From contig WSUB01000056.1 of assembly GCA_019633425.1 (NCBI GenBank), positions 164,376 to 228,375 of the forward strand: 64,000 nt of DNA. The letters run 5' to 3'. The notes under the pieces are model-generated. The model made no database searches and was not told where the DNA came from. It saw only the letters and a list, made by a program, of their open reading frames with translations. Made by a program: the position numbers and the translations under genes. Numbering within the stretch: position 1 is the stretch's first letter; each line of letters opens with the position of its first letter. This document shows, one piece after another, positions 33,500-45,500 of this stretch. This DNA comes from Tulasnella sp. 424 (taxonomy: Eukaryota > Basidiomycota > Agaricomycetes > Cantharellales > Tulasnellaceae).

Positions 33500-36400
33500 T
33501 CAGTAGTCGTCGTACCCATCGAGGTCCTGGGCGTTGAGAGCCGGACGACGTTCTTTTTTCGCAGTTGGTTTCTTCGCTGCCCAGGGCGCTCTGTCGCTGA
33601 GGATGGCTTCGACGCCCAGTTCATAGTCGAGGTCCTCCGGGAATGAAGCGAATTTGCGAACATCCCTGACGAGGTCTGGGATCAAGTTGACTTTTTTGAT
33701 GATTTCGTCCAGAGTCGGAGCTGTGGTTGAGGACTTCAGGTAGAATTCGGAGGTCGGCTGAAGGTCTTTGACCAATTTGCTGGTAAGATTCCTGACCCGA
33801 CTTTGAACGTAACCAGAGTGATAAGAGTGCGACCTCACAACTATCGCAGTGGAACATACCGGATCTCGAGTCCCTTAGCGTGTAGTTCATCGAGGTCTTC
33901 GTGTTTACTAGCTTTCATGGCCATGTTGAGAGAGGCAACTTTGGACTGGGAAGCATCTTTGAGCGCATGAAGGCAGTTCAAGACGTGGGGTAGTGGTCCT
34001 CGCAGACACAAAAGAAGGAGGCGACTAGGTTGCGTCTGCCCTTCTATTAGGCGTTTGACGAGATCCTCGAAGGCTGCAGCTACGGGACCGCCTGCACGTC
34101 GTCGAGAATGAAGGAAGAGCCGGCGGATGACCGATGCACTCATGTGATGCTTCTCAGTGTAACCGATACCCTCCATCTGAGTCGGGCCTTCTGACGAGCG
34201 ATTGACTGACGAAGCTTCGTCACCTTTAGGGGGATCTGCCTTAGGAGCTGTTGACGCAGGAGCTTCGTTGGATAGACCTACGGGACCGGTGCAGTTAGTT
34301 GGTGAAGACCTAGGGCGTCTGGTGGTCGTACCGCGTGGCTTCGCTGTTTGTTCGGGGAGCAGAAGTGGTGCAGCGAGAGGGATATGAGGCCCAATCAATA
34401 GCTTGCGGAGTAACTCCGCGTCATCGAAGCAAAATATGTATCGTGGACTGGAGGGATTTGGGATGATTCGTCGTGGGGGCATGATGACTTTAACCAGGTC
34501 GTCTAATTGCGAGGAGCCCATCGACAACTGTAACGCCTCTTCGACCTGGGTCCATTCCACAGCTGTCGAAAACCTGAAATTTCGCTTCGTCGCTTCATCG
34601 TTTTGACGAGGCGGCATTGGATAGATGAACATACCGAACGTAATCGGTCCTGTACACCGCAGCCAAGTACTTCAGCCCTTGAAGTGAATACAACACGTCT
34701 TTCTGTAGTTTTTGATTATTCGCTCCCACTGTGAAATGCCAAACATCAAGGCGAGTAATTGGAATGAGGAAAATGAGTACATACAGAGTGCAAGGCAACG
34801 ACATATGCGAACAATAGCCGTAATAGGGGGACCCGACTGCCACAGCGCCATCCCTCGGTGTTGGAGTTTGCCTAGAGCAAGGTACTTTAGCTGGCCATGT
34901 ACGTCAACACACATGATTAGCGTTCATGCTTACCAGCATCGCTTTTCCCGACCAGCTTTTCGATCAAAGCGCCTAATATCGGAACAAGCATGTGAGGCAT
35001 TCTCCCATTCGCCAAGTGGGAGGATTGCCGCATCAGTGCACGAATGATCCAAGAGCGCGGCATGATCATGCCGTCATAGCTGCACGACATGTAATGCATA
35101 TAGTGATTCAGAATTAGTTGTCCACAGACCTCCTCGACGTAGGATGCTGCGACGTCGACGTCAACGACGACTCTGCGTTCAACGATATGCCTAGTTCAAA
35201 GTCAGTATCATATATGGTTAAGCAGGACCTATATATCCACATACTTTATGGTGTAAACGCCCAGATTGTGTCTCGCTCCTGTGTTTCGGGCGAACCACGT
35301 CAGTGCGGCACCAGCGATGGGCCGACGATCGTCTTGCAGAAGTTCATCTCCGACAGCAACTTCTTCATCCAAAAACCACTGTCCCGTTGGCAAGTAAGCT
35401 CTGGCTTCGTTATAGTCGATCCAAGTTGCTAGCAACGAGATCCTCAATATATTGCTCAGGAAAAACCGGAATTGGATGGAGGGTCGCAATCCAAGGTATG
35501 TTTCTTGGAGCCATGACTTGAGAATAGGCATCAACTAAGCGGAAAGAGTATCAGCTCGACGCATTTGAGGCGGACAGCGAATATTACCGTTCCGTAGTCC
35601 GGGAAAAGAGCAGGAATAACATCGCACAGATTACCGGCCCGAGGATCATCAGGATAGCACAGATCAAATATACGGCTTATCCAGATTCTGCAGTTCGAAG
35701 AAGATATAGGTTAGATAAGAACTCACAGATCAACCAAACACCGACCTTTGCATATTTGGTCGATTCCGCTCATCGGCGTCGAATGCATCCTTCACAGCTG
35801 CGAATTGATCCAATACGGCAATCATCAAAAGATAAAGCCTAAATCGTGCGTTGAACAACTCGATTGTCATGGCATTGGAAGGGACGTGCCCTCTCCAGCA
35901 TCTCCTTTCTTCATAAGCAGCGCAGCGCCCGGTTGCTAAGAACCTGCTGCAAACCTCGAAGGCTCCTGATTTCAGTGCGTGTTGATGCACGGACATCAGA
36001 ACATCATTCCTTCGATGTAGAAGGGCGCGCAGGACCGTATCGTTCACTGAATCCTTTGGCAGGACCACTGGAGCAGCGGTGTCCCCTTTGAGGAGTGGAT
36101 CCATTCTTGCAGCCGCTTCGCGGTATATGAAAGATTGGGGGTGAACTTCGCGATTGGCGACCATGCCACGTTCTCCAGCATCCTGATCTGTAGCCGAAGA
36201 AATCCCGAGGACTTGCTGGGTGGCGGGTTTCTCTAGCAGCTCCGTCCGCTGGACTAGGACATTGATGACGTAGCAATAGTGCTGGCATGCGAGCAATATC
36301 TCCGCCACTTGAGTCATGACATCGACCTCGAGACCTTTCAATGTTCCTGCGTGAATCCACGTGTCCAACGCGAGAAGAGCACATCGTGACTCGGCCTGTT

Positions 36401-39400
36401 CAAAAAAGCTGTGTCCAAGTCTGAGGATGTCGTTGATCTGCGACGAAACAATGGCTTGGAATAAAGAAACCTTTAAACAGAATTCAGACAACAGCTGTGC
36501 AGAGATGGTCGATGACGGACCTCAGCCTTTTGATTCGCGTTCAACGGGAGCCGCTGGCTGAGACGAAGAAGCTCGGTCACGATAGGCTCCGCCTTTCCCA
36601 TCTGTGCGCCTAGTGTAATGTTCGACCTCAGCCCATCTAAGAGACATTCAACCGACTTCGTTGCTGCAGAAGGCTTATTTGAACGACGATAGCGGGAAAT
36701 CGCATCCAAATAATGTCCTGCCTTCCAGAAAACATCGCCAGACTCCTCATGTTCCGTGATGCTATCCAGAAATTCGATTCGCTGTTCTTCAAAGCCGTGA
36801 TCTTGGAGAAATTCCACGAATTCCTCCTTGCTCTCGCATATCCTCCATGCTTTTCTGCAGTCAACCCACGTTAGATGATCCTTATATCATTATATGGAAT
36901 CCTCAACTTACTGCAGCGATTTGGGATCACGTTTCCGCGTGTATACAAACTTAGCAGCGTATTCAATGCTAGCTGCAACCTCTGGATCCACCGCCCGTGT
37001 TTTGACCACGTCGACTGCCTCGTCGAACATCCCTGCCCTTCGGTAATGGTAGGCAGCTTCTGTATATTTATGACCCTCGAAGAAAGCTTGGGCGGCTGCT
37101 GAATAATTGGGGATGGAGGCGAAGCATTCCGCGGCGTTGAGGAACAGTAGTTGAGCGTTCTTGAGGTCGTTGGATGCCCTCGCCTGAGAACCAAGCCGAT
37201 CGAAAGTCTTCCCCGCTTTATTGAGAGTCTCGAGGCGATGAGGATGCTTGTCCGGAAGTCGACTGGCTCCTTGACGGTCCTCATAAGCTTGAGCTACTCG
37301 CGCCCACCAATCCATTCCGGCCTTCTTGAAGCAGAAATTTGCTTCGCCAAACAGCTTCTTCGAGAAATACTGCTGTGCTTGCTTTGCCCATTCTTCTGCG
37401 GAGCTTGAAGCTGTTGGGACGGTGAGCATAAATGTAAGAAAAAAATACAGTCAAATGGGACATACCCCCCAGCTGTGGCACGTTTTGATTGGCATCATGA
37501 GCGGTCGCCAGATGTTTTTCCACAAGGAGTGCCTAAGTTTTCTTTTATTTTAACATGATTTAAACAAGCAGAAGCATTTTGGGTCAGGTTCGTACCTCCA
37601 TATCTTGTCCTTTCATCGAGTTCTCCCAAATCCAAACTCGCTCTCGTGCCCGGGTCAAGCCAACGTAGAAAGATTTGAGCTCGCTTCGAACAATCGAATG
37701 TTTTCGCTCGTCAAACATCCTTCCATCGCGTTCCGCTAAGAGGACGGCTCTCCAGTCTGTCGCCGTTGCGGCGGAGTCCGTGAAAAAGTCATAGAGCAAG
37801 ACCTGAGGGAACTTGTCAGAGCTTGCGTACGAAAATCTCCAAAACTTACATCATCAAACTCCATGCCCTTGCTCTCATATAGAGTTCTTCAAGAGATGTG
37901 AGAAACGAATGTGACAAGGCTTAAAGTCGAAGACATACAATATGACACCGACACGTCCTACGTCGGTTTGAAGTTTCTTGACGGCCGCTTCATCGCGGAC
38001 AATAATCACTGTTTCCATGGGAACCCGTCAGAAGGTATCGGAGCATAATATGTAGTACACTAACCTTGGTGTGCTCCGAGTTCGACGATGTTACTCCCCT
38101 CGTCCGAGATTAGTCGTCGAAACTCGGATCCATCCTCGCGACCAGAAAAGAAAATTGGTTTGTGAGCCGAGACCTGATATCCACCATCAGAAACTGAGCT
38201 AGGTAAAGGGATCTGGGAAGCTCACATCAACGAGAGATGTTTCTCGTTTGAGCGAATCGATTGAATGCGGGAAGTACTGCTTGAGGAGATCGACGACAAA
38301 TGCTGCAACGTTGACGATACCACTATGACTCCGATAATTCGTTAAGAGTTGGAAGAATTGAGGATCGATTGCTCGACGGATATCTCGCTTGACGTTAAGG
38401 TCGTCTCGCTTTACCCAAACCCATGATTCAGCAGACTATAAGGGTGGCCCACACCGATTTCAACACCCACCTCTAGGCGGTACAGAAACGCTTTCAGTTC
38501 GCTGAACCGGAAAGCACTTCCCATAGAAATCGTCTGAGCTGTGTCACCGGCAAAGAACAATCCATGTGGGTTTTGACACAAGGATCGCAACACTACGCGA
38601 AAAGTGAGCGGACAGACTTATCTGGAAGCGTATGAGATCACGTACAAGCGGCATCGACGATTAGATTGTCCTGAGCTTCGTCGACGTAGAGGAAGTCAAT
38701 ATATTGGCCTTTGAGCCCCTTTGTTTGCAACGCTTCCATTAAAGCGTGTACCCTTTATTGGCGGAGAACCAACTTGAAAGTTAAATTCAAGGCGGAATGC
38801 AGGTTAAAAGGACACTGTACCTGTCGGCGGCGTCGTATGAGCCCGTGGGTCGTTGTTTCTGGTAAGCTTCGAATAACGTATATATCCTTGACCGCTCTGT
38901 CGCGTCACCAGAGTGAGTGCGGCTGCTTAGGGTTTCGTAAGTCTTGCGATCCAAGTATCGTCGTGGTTTATTAAGCGAAGCCTCTGAGCCTTTGATCACG
39001 CCCATAAACTCGCTATAAACCAACGCGGCATCTATTGGGGAACAACATCAGGACTCTCGTTAGTCCGCCGAGTGCCGACTTACGAAGTCCCTTTTTAACT
39101 CTCTCATCGAAGTGGGGCCATAGTTGTGATTCAAAATAATCAAACGAAACAAGTGGTTGCCTTGTCGAGGCGCTCGTTTGCTTGTTGAAGAAGGGGGAGC
39201 CACCTGTCAAGACGGACGGATCGAAGTGGAGCTCGCAATCTGCTTCCAGAAGTCGACAGAGCTATTGAACAGGAATCCTAGATGAGGCACTTTCCCACTC
39301 AGAGTAGTCTGTCTTCCTTACTTGATCATATGTCAGGAATAACGGGAAGTGCGCGTCCTGTAGTTCGCTGAACTTGGACGGCAAAACACCCTCCTCCTCT

Positions 39401-41792
39401 GCGCTTTCATCCATCTCGAGAAGAGATAAACCCGGAACCCCCTCTCTCGGAGCAGTTCCAACTTCGTTTGCCTCAGTCTGTCGCAGTTGCATGCTGTATG
39501 ACCGTACTCTCCGAGCTAGGGTACGCGACTGAGTAACGAACATCTGTCGAAAAGGTCGGTTATACTTTTCCGCAGCAATGTCCAAGCAGATCATTCTGAA
39601 AAGCATGCAAGTGGTTTTCCTGTGGATATAAGAGTTAGCAAATATCACGTCCTACGCGCGGTTAAAAGTACTGACCCGGTTCCGCTCCGACCGAGTACCA
39701 GACAGGATGAGGGATGCTTGATAATTCGATATTCGGGTGAACTATCCAAGAGCGTCCGTGTATGAGATCCTCTATATGAAGATGAGGGGCTTATAAAAGA
39801 GGCACAGCTTACGACACAGCAAACATGAAGCTTGTTTCGTCGAACTTCTGAATGGCTACGAAGAGTGGCATGAGCTCAGTCAAAAGAAGGGCACTGCAAA
39901 CAATCTACCATCGAAGAATGTTTGAGACAACGGCACGAATTTTTCGAGTCTAGAAAGACGTTCAGCTCGCCCACCTCTGACGGAATTGACGATGTTGCAA
40001 CTCACGCGAGGATTCGGTGGAGCTGCACCAGGTAGGTGTCGGATCAACGGCTGGATTACCTTGTATGAACGAACACCTACCTCGAAGAAATGACGCTCAT
40101 CTATCTCAACATCCGCACCGTCTTGCTTCCAAAGAGACGTATCTGATGAAGAGAACGATAATGGTGGAGTGGTTTTGATTTGCTTGCCGCCTTTGGAACG
40201 CAGGCGAGGGTATGCTCGTCCTTCACATCTGCGTGGAAAGGAGGATAATGTTAGAACATTTTGTGCTTGGGCTCATATTTGGAATACCTTTGGATATATT
40301 CTGGGCCGCGCCTAGCTAGCTGGGCGGCGACTGACTTCCAGAACCTGATGTCGATGTCTGGTTTGGGGAAAACACCAAATATGCGAATGACTATAAAGAA
40401 AGCACGGGTACCGCGTTAACACCTGAGGGGGCGCCCGAGGCTTGCTTTTTGACTTACATTGGCTTTCCTCGTCGATACCTTTTGGCGCGCCGAAATCGAT
40501 ATGATAGATGAGATACAGGTCGCCTCCAAGGTCCGCGGTGTATATAGGAATTCCCAAATCCTTGTCCAAAAGCTTAGTGTGATTAGGCACGGAGAAGAAG
40601 CCTACGGATAATTGTCTATCGAGGGGCATGTGGTAAGACAACCGGAAGAGACGCGAGAGAAGAAAAGAAAGGACGACGGACTTGATTTTCTTTTCAATGC
40701 GAAGGAATACGTCCTTGTTGGTGTTCACATACTGGCGAAGGTGCTTAATTCCTCTCTGTGAGACGACGACCGGCCAATCCCCAAACTTTGAACCGGCGGC
40801 GTCTTCCAAGTATCGAGCAATCTCGCTAGGCCCAAGTGAGAGATATGGCGATATGTTGAGCCTAGAGTTGATAGGAGACTCGCTAAACGCCTTCTCAATG
40901 ATAGGAGATGAAGGCGCCGGGTCCTTCGAGATGAATGGGGAGCTGGGTTGAGAGTTGGCTTCCTTTGCCTTCAAGATATTGAGAAGACTTTTATGAGCCC
41001 AGTCTTCTATTGCTTCCTCGGTACATGCACCGAAGAACATCTAAACGGGATCGTGTTACTACGAACTGGGGTTGAATATGTGGCAGGCTGCAGACGTACC
41101 TCAAAGCACTCCTTCAATTGTTCGAGGAGGTTGTGCTTCTTTGACGGGGCAACAATAGGCGTAATTGGCGAAGAAGGAGATTTGGTGTCAAGAGGGGAGT
41201 CTGGAGTATCATTGTCGTCATCGTTCGAGGGGATTTGGATCGAGAGGTCGAGGGATATGTATTTTTGCTTCTTCTTGCCACTCGCCTTTGGCTGAGATTT
41301 CACGACCGTCTTCTTCTTTTTCGAGGTGGAGAACTCCCCATCTGAGGACTTCGAAGCCCCCAAAGAAGCGGTGAACGCATTATACGTCTCCAAGATGATC
41401 CGGTCCAAAACAATTTCGTCCGGCGGGAGACCGACCAACATGGCCCCGAGACGCTCCGCGCACATGGTGAAAATGTTGTGTGGAGTCGTTGAGGATTTCT
41501 GAAGAGATTTGATGATCCGGCTCCGAAATATGAAGGCCGTGTCGCTCCCTATAGACAGGCGCCGGTTGAGCGTGACCAGCCGTACGTGAACAGAGATACT
41601 TCACTCACGAGATGTTAAGACGACTTCGAGCATGCCATGGGTGGAGTAGGTTAGAGTGGTCAAAAGTGATACGATGTCCGCCTCTGCCGCGTCCAACGCT
41701 TCCAAGACGTTCGAAACTGCATCATCTAGGGCACCTGGAGAGTCAATCGCCCCAGGCACCTCAAATTTTGCCAAGGCATCAGACAGATCCAT
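33500..41792 (-). CDS. Giant TPR/UvrD-like (TRANK1-type) SF1 helicase, copy 1
   Basis: Multi-exon gene for a protein of roughly 2,300 residues (estimate). From N to C: a start MDLSDALAKFEVPG; a Lys/Ser-rich linker; a conserved block FGDWPVVVSQRGIKHLRQY (about 40725-40790) and LGIPIYTADLGGDL; then an SF1A helicase core. Core motifs are LGRSGTG-KTT (Walker A, split by an intron at about 39650), TQSRTLARRV (Ia), LYVDEAQDNLI (Walker B, about 38680), GDTAQT (III), NYRSHSG, YESKGMEFDDV and VGLTRARERVW (VI, about 37645). A helical-repeat region (37430-36400) with TPR-like FxEAAYHYRRAGMFDEA follows. Then come a CCCH-type motif (C-x8-C-x7-C-x3-H, 35876-35955), a degenerate IQ site and the end DLDGYDDY. 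Cellular role unknown; the CCCH motif hints at RNA. The start is the first ATG, conserved in copies 2 and 3. Individual exon borders were not all verified. Confidence 0.82.
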
Positions 41793-42000
41793 GGAGGTGA
41801 CTGATTTATGGAATGTTCTTCAGTTGCTCGTAAGAGTATGTAGTGACCGCGTAGGCACGTACGAAGAGCCGCGTGTCTCGCTGTTAGCCTCTGTCATTTT
41901 ATACCCTCACAATGGGGCCCTGGAAGGTCCCTTCGCTACCAAAATTGGCATGCCCGTGGTGCAACGATAGCAGACACGTTCCATGTGGAGATAAGACTCG

Positions 42001-42110
42001 TTGGGTATCGATGAAAGTCATTTCGAAGGTTCAGACTTTAGCTGGCGGATTGGCTGGTGGTGGTGGGAGGGCCTGGCGCGGTCGCCTCCGCCCCCATTTC
42101 TAGCACGTGA
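42001..42110. repeat. Spacer repeat shared by the two inter-helicase spacers
   Basis: A stretch reading GATGAAAGTCATTTCGAAGG, then a GCC/TCCGCCCCC-rich part and a CACGTGAC, is repeated at 51241-51325. It lies upstream of helicase copies 1 and 2 respectively. Its first 20 bases resemble the end of aldehyde dehydrogenase exon 5 (Asn-Glu-Ser-His-Phe), so it may itself be part of the duplicated dehydrogenase sequence. Confidence 0.5.
42104..42109. promoter_or_regulatory. CACGTG element upstream of helicase copy 1
   Basis: CACGTGAC lies 312 bases upstream of the ATG at 41792. Counterparts lie upstream of copy 2 (51104 and 51317) and copy 3 (60057 and 60217). CACGTG is the core site of basic helix-loop-helix regulators; the regulatory role is inferred from the recurrence only. 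Confidence 0.4.
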
Positions 42111-42203
42111 CTACGTTTTGAATCCCTGGCGGTTGGACAAACACCACCGGGCTCCTCACTGCGTTCGTCCCTCCCGGAGAGGACGCGAGGACGGCTACTC
42201 AAT

Positions 42204-42322
42204 GGTTTGGGCGCTAGTGGGTGTGGGTCGCAAATGAGTCGGCGTACTTTCGAGGGTTTCACGTTGAAGCTTAAGAGAGGTTCCATCGATTTTCCGCTCG
42301 AGTTTGCGTTGAGGACTGGGTT
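42204..42322 (+). pseudogene. Relic of aldehyde dehydrogenase exon 7
   Basis: About 120 bases match 32939-33060 of the dehydrogenase (GGTTTGGGCGCTAGTGGGT... and the following GGTTCCATCGAT), with small insertions and substitutions that break the frame. It sits between helicase copies 1 and 2 in the same orientation relative to them as the intact gene. No function is expected. Confidence 0.8.
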
Positions 42323-42546
42323 GCCTCCACGCATGCTCAGCGCCCCAATTGACCACTATTTCACCTACAAACTGATACAATAGCTGCGCTAAACTGAAGG
42401 AGCAGCGGCAATGGGCCGCTGAACTTGATCCTGACAGCCGAATAGTAATTAACACGAATATGGATTGGGTGAAACACTGAGAATACACGTAATTCTGCAT
42501 GGTAGTTTGTCGTATCTGCAGAAGCTGGCGAAGTTGTTTTGAGGCA

Positions 42547-45500
42547 CTAGTAATCTTCATATCCGTCGATGTCGTCTGCGTTGAGCGCTGGACGGAGAGA
42601 TCTCTTCGCGGTTGGTTTCTTGGGTGCCCAGGGAACTCTGTCGCTGAGGAGAGGTTCAACTCCTAGCTCATAGTCGAGGTCCTCCGGGCATGAAGCAAAT
42701 TTACGGATGCCACTAACGAGGTCCGGAATGGCCTTAACCTTCTCGACTATCTCGGATACGGAAGCCGGCGTATTTGAAGTCCCTTTGATATAAAACTCGG
42801 ATGAGGGCTGAAGATCCTTAGCGAGGTTTATGGTCGCATCGCGAATTTTCCTTAAAGAACCCAAACGTAAAGTATCAGATCTTGGGTAGTCCTTAGTAGG
42901 ATGATTCGACGAACCGGATTTCGACCGCTTTACCGTGCAAGTCGTCGAGAGCTTCATGCTTAGTGTTGTGCATCTCCTTGTTCAAGGCCATCACGGCAGC
43001 CTGGCACACGTCCTTAAGTTTATGGAGGTAGCTTAGAACATGTGGTAGCGCGCCTCGGAGGCAAAGGAGGAGGAAGCGACCCGGTCGAGAGGGTTCCGGG
43101 AGGGCCTTTTGACGCATGACAAGTTCTTCAAAGGCATGAGCTATTGGACCGCCTGCACGCCGTCTGTGACGTCGGAAAAATGCCTGAATGGTGGAAGCTC
43201 CCTTTCGATGGACCGGCTTATAGTCGACACCCTCCATTTGAATTGCTGGTTCGGCGCTGCCCTCGGCTTCCTTAGCACCTCCAGGTTCAACCTCTGCCGA
43301 TAGGCAACGAAATGTTTAGAATGACTGGAATTTCATCCCGTCGGAAATGCCTTGACTTACCACGAGGTTTCACAATTTCAGGCTCTTTAGGTGCGATAGA
43401 GGGTGCGGCCAGCGGAACATGAGGGCTGATCAAAAGACCGCGTAGCAGGTCTTTGTGATCAGCACAGAAAACTTGACGAGTCCCTAAATTGCTAGCTCGT
43501 ATTGGGCGTTTTTGCGTTACAGTGATTACTTCGTCCAATGTGGAGGATGTCATAGATTTTTGCAGGGCGTCTACAACATCTGCCCACTTGCTGGGTGTCG
43601 CGAATCTGCCTTTTGGGTTAGCATGGTACAGAAACGTGGGGAAAGTACCAACATGTTAAAGTCAAGCCGCTGCATCCAGCCTTTATTCAGCCGCTGGAAG
43701 GCTTTCATGATTTGTCCCTGAAGCTTCTCGTTATCGACGTTCAGACCCACTACAGCGAGGATAGGTTGAACACTTTCGAATAAGCGGAGGAACCTTCGAT
43801 GCTTACAAAGGCTCATTGCTCGACACAACCTGGTGACGGTTGACACCGGTGTGGTGGAATCCCGTAGCCATGCGCCACGCACCTGAAAATAGCCTGCGCA
43901 AGAATGAGAGGTTGTCGCATCTCCTTGACAGGCATCGAACTCACCGGCGTCTGCATCTCCGACAAGCGCCTTGAGAAACTCGGAGAGGGCCTGTGCTAAG
44001 ACAAAAGGCATTGTACCATTGGGACGGCGAGATGAACCTCGCAAAAGGGCTCGAATGATCCATGTCCTGGGCATCGTCATACCCTCGTAGCTTGAGCGGT
44101 AATTGTTTAGTATTAATTGACCACAAACTTCCTCCATATAAGCCACAGCTACATCGACATCCATCGCGACCCGACGATTGACAATATGCCTTTTCTAGAG
44201 TCAACATCAAGACAAGCAGAGTCGGACGAGAAGGTACTCACTCAATGGTGTAGACACCTAAATTATGTCGGGCAGGGGTGTTGCGAGCAAACCAAGACAG
44301 CGCAGCTCCAGCGACAGGCCGACCGTCTTTCTGCAGGAGTTCATCTTTAGAGGCCACATCTGTATCCAGGAACCACTGTCCATGCCATAAGTACTTGGCA
44401 GTATCAACATAATCGATGGCCGTTGCAAGCATTGACGTGACGAGCAAGTTGCTGAGGAATGAGCGGTAACGTATTGAAGGTCGAAGTCCAAGGAAAACCT
44501 CTTGAAGCCAAGACTTAACAATTGGCATGACCTGAATGACAGTTAATACGTGTAGGTGCTGGTATCTACACAGGGATGCTTACGATGTTATAATCTGGAA
44601 TCAAGGAAGGGGTGATATCAGATAGGTTCCCAGCTTTCGTTGTTGGGGGGTAGCATGTCTCGAAGAGTCTGTTCAGCCAGATCCTTTGAAACCGGCGCCG
44701 ATGAGCAACTGGTGGGCAAGATATTTAGTAATTAAACTTACCGTTGCATGGCAGCTCGATTTCTCTCCGCGTCGAAATTGCCATCTATGGCGGCAAATTG
44801 GTCCAACAATCCAATAATCAGAAGATGAATCCGTATACGGGAGTTGAATGATTGGATCGTAAGTTCATTGGGTTGAGGGTGACCTCTCCAACACCTTCTT
44901 TCTTCGCTGGTGCACCGTCCAGTGGACAAGAATCTGGTGCAGAGTTCGAAAGCTCCGGATTTCAGGGCATGTTGATGAACACCCAACAGGGATGTATTCA
45001 GCCGGAGAAGGAGTGCGTGGCAAATCATATCATCCACAGCGTCCTTGGGAACCCTGACTACAGTTGGCGCTTCTGTGGACTTCGGCTGTTGCCCCACGGA
45101 GCGTAAGGCCTTCGAATAAATAAATGACTGAGGCACTACTTGGCGATAAGCAGTGACATCCTGTGCTTCCTTGCTGGCGATGTCGGAACCTGATGGTGAA
45201 ATACCGAATAGACGCTGCATCTTCGGTTTGTCGAAAAGCTCTCGCCGTTGCACTACCAGTTTGACCACGGTGCAATACTGTCGGCATGCATGGAGCATAT
45301 CAGCAACCTGGCCAACTGATGCGACTTCCAGGGATTCTAATATCTTGGAGTGCACCCATGCGTCAAGAGCGAGGATAGTACTTCGAGTGTCTGCGCCTTC
45401 AAAACAACGACGGCCGTAAGACAGCAAGTCCGCTGCACGGCTGTTGACGACCGCTCGGAACAGCGACAACTTTCGAAAGCATCAGCAATCCCACTTGATT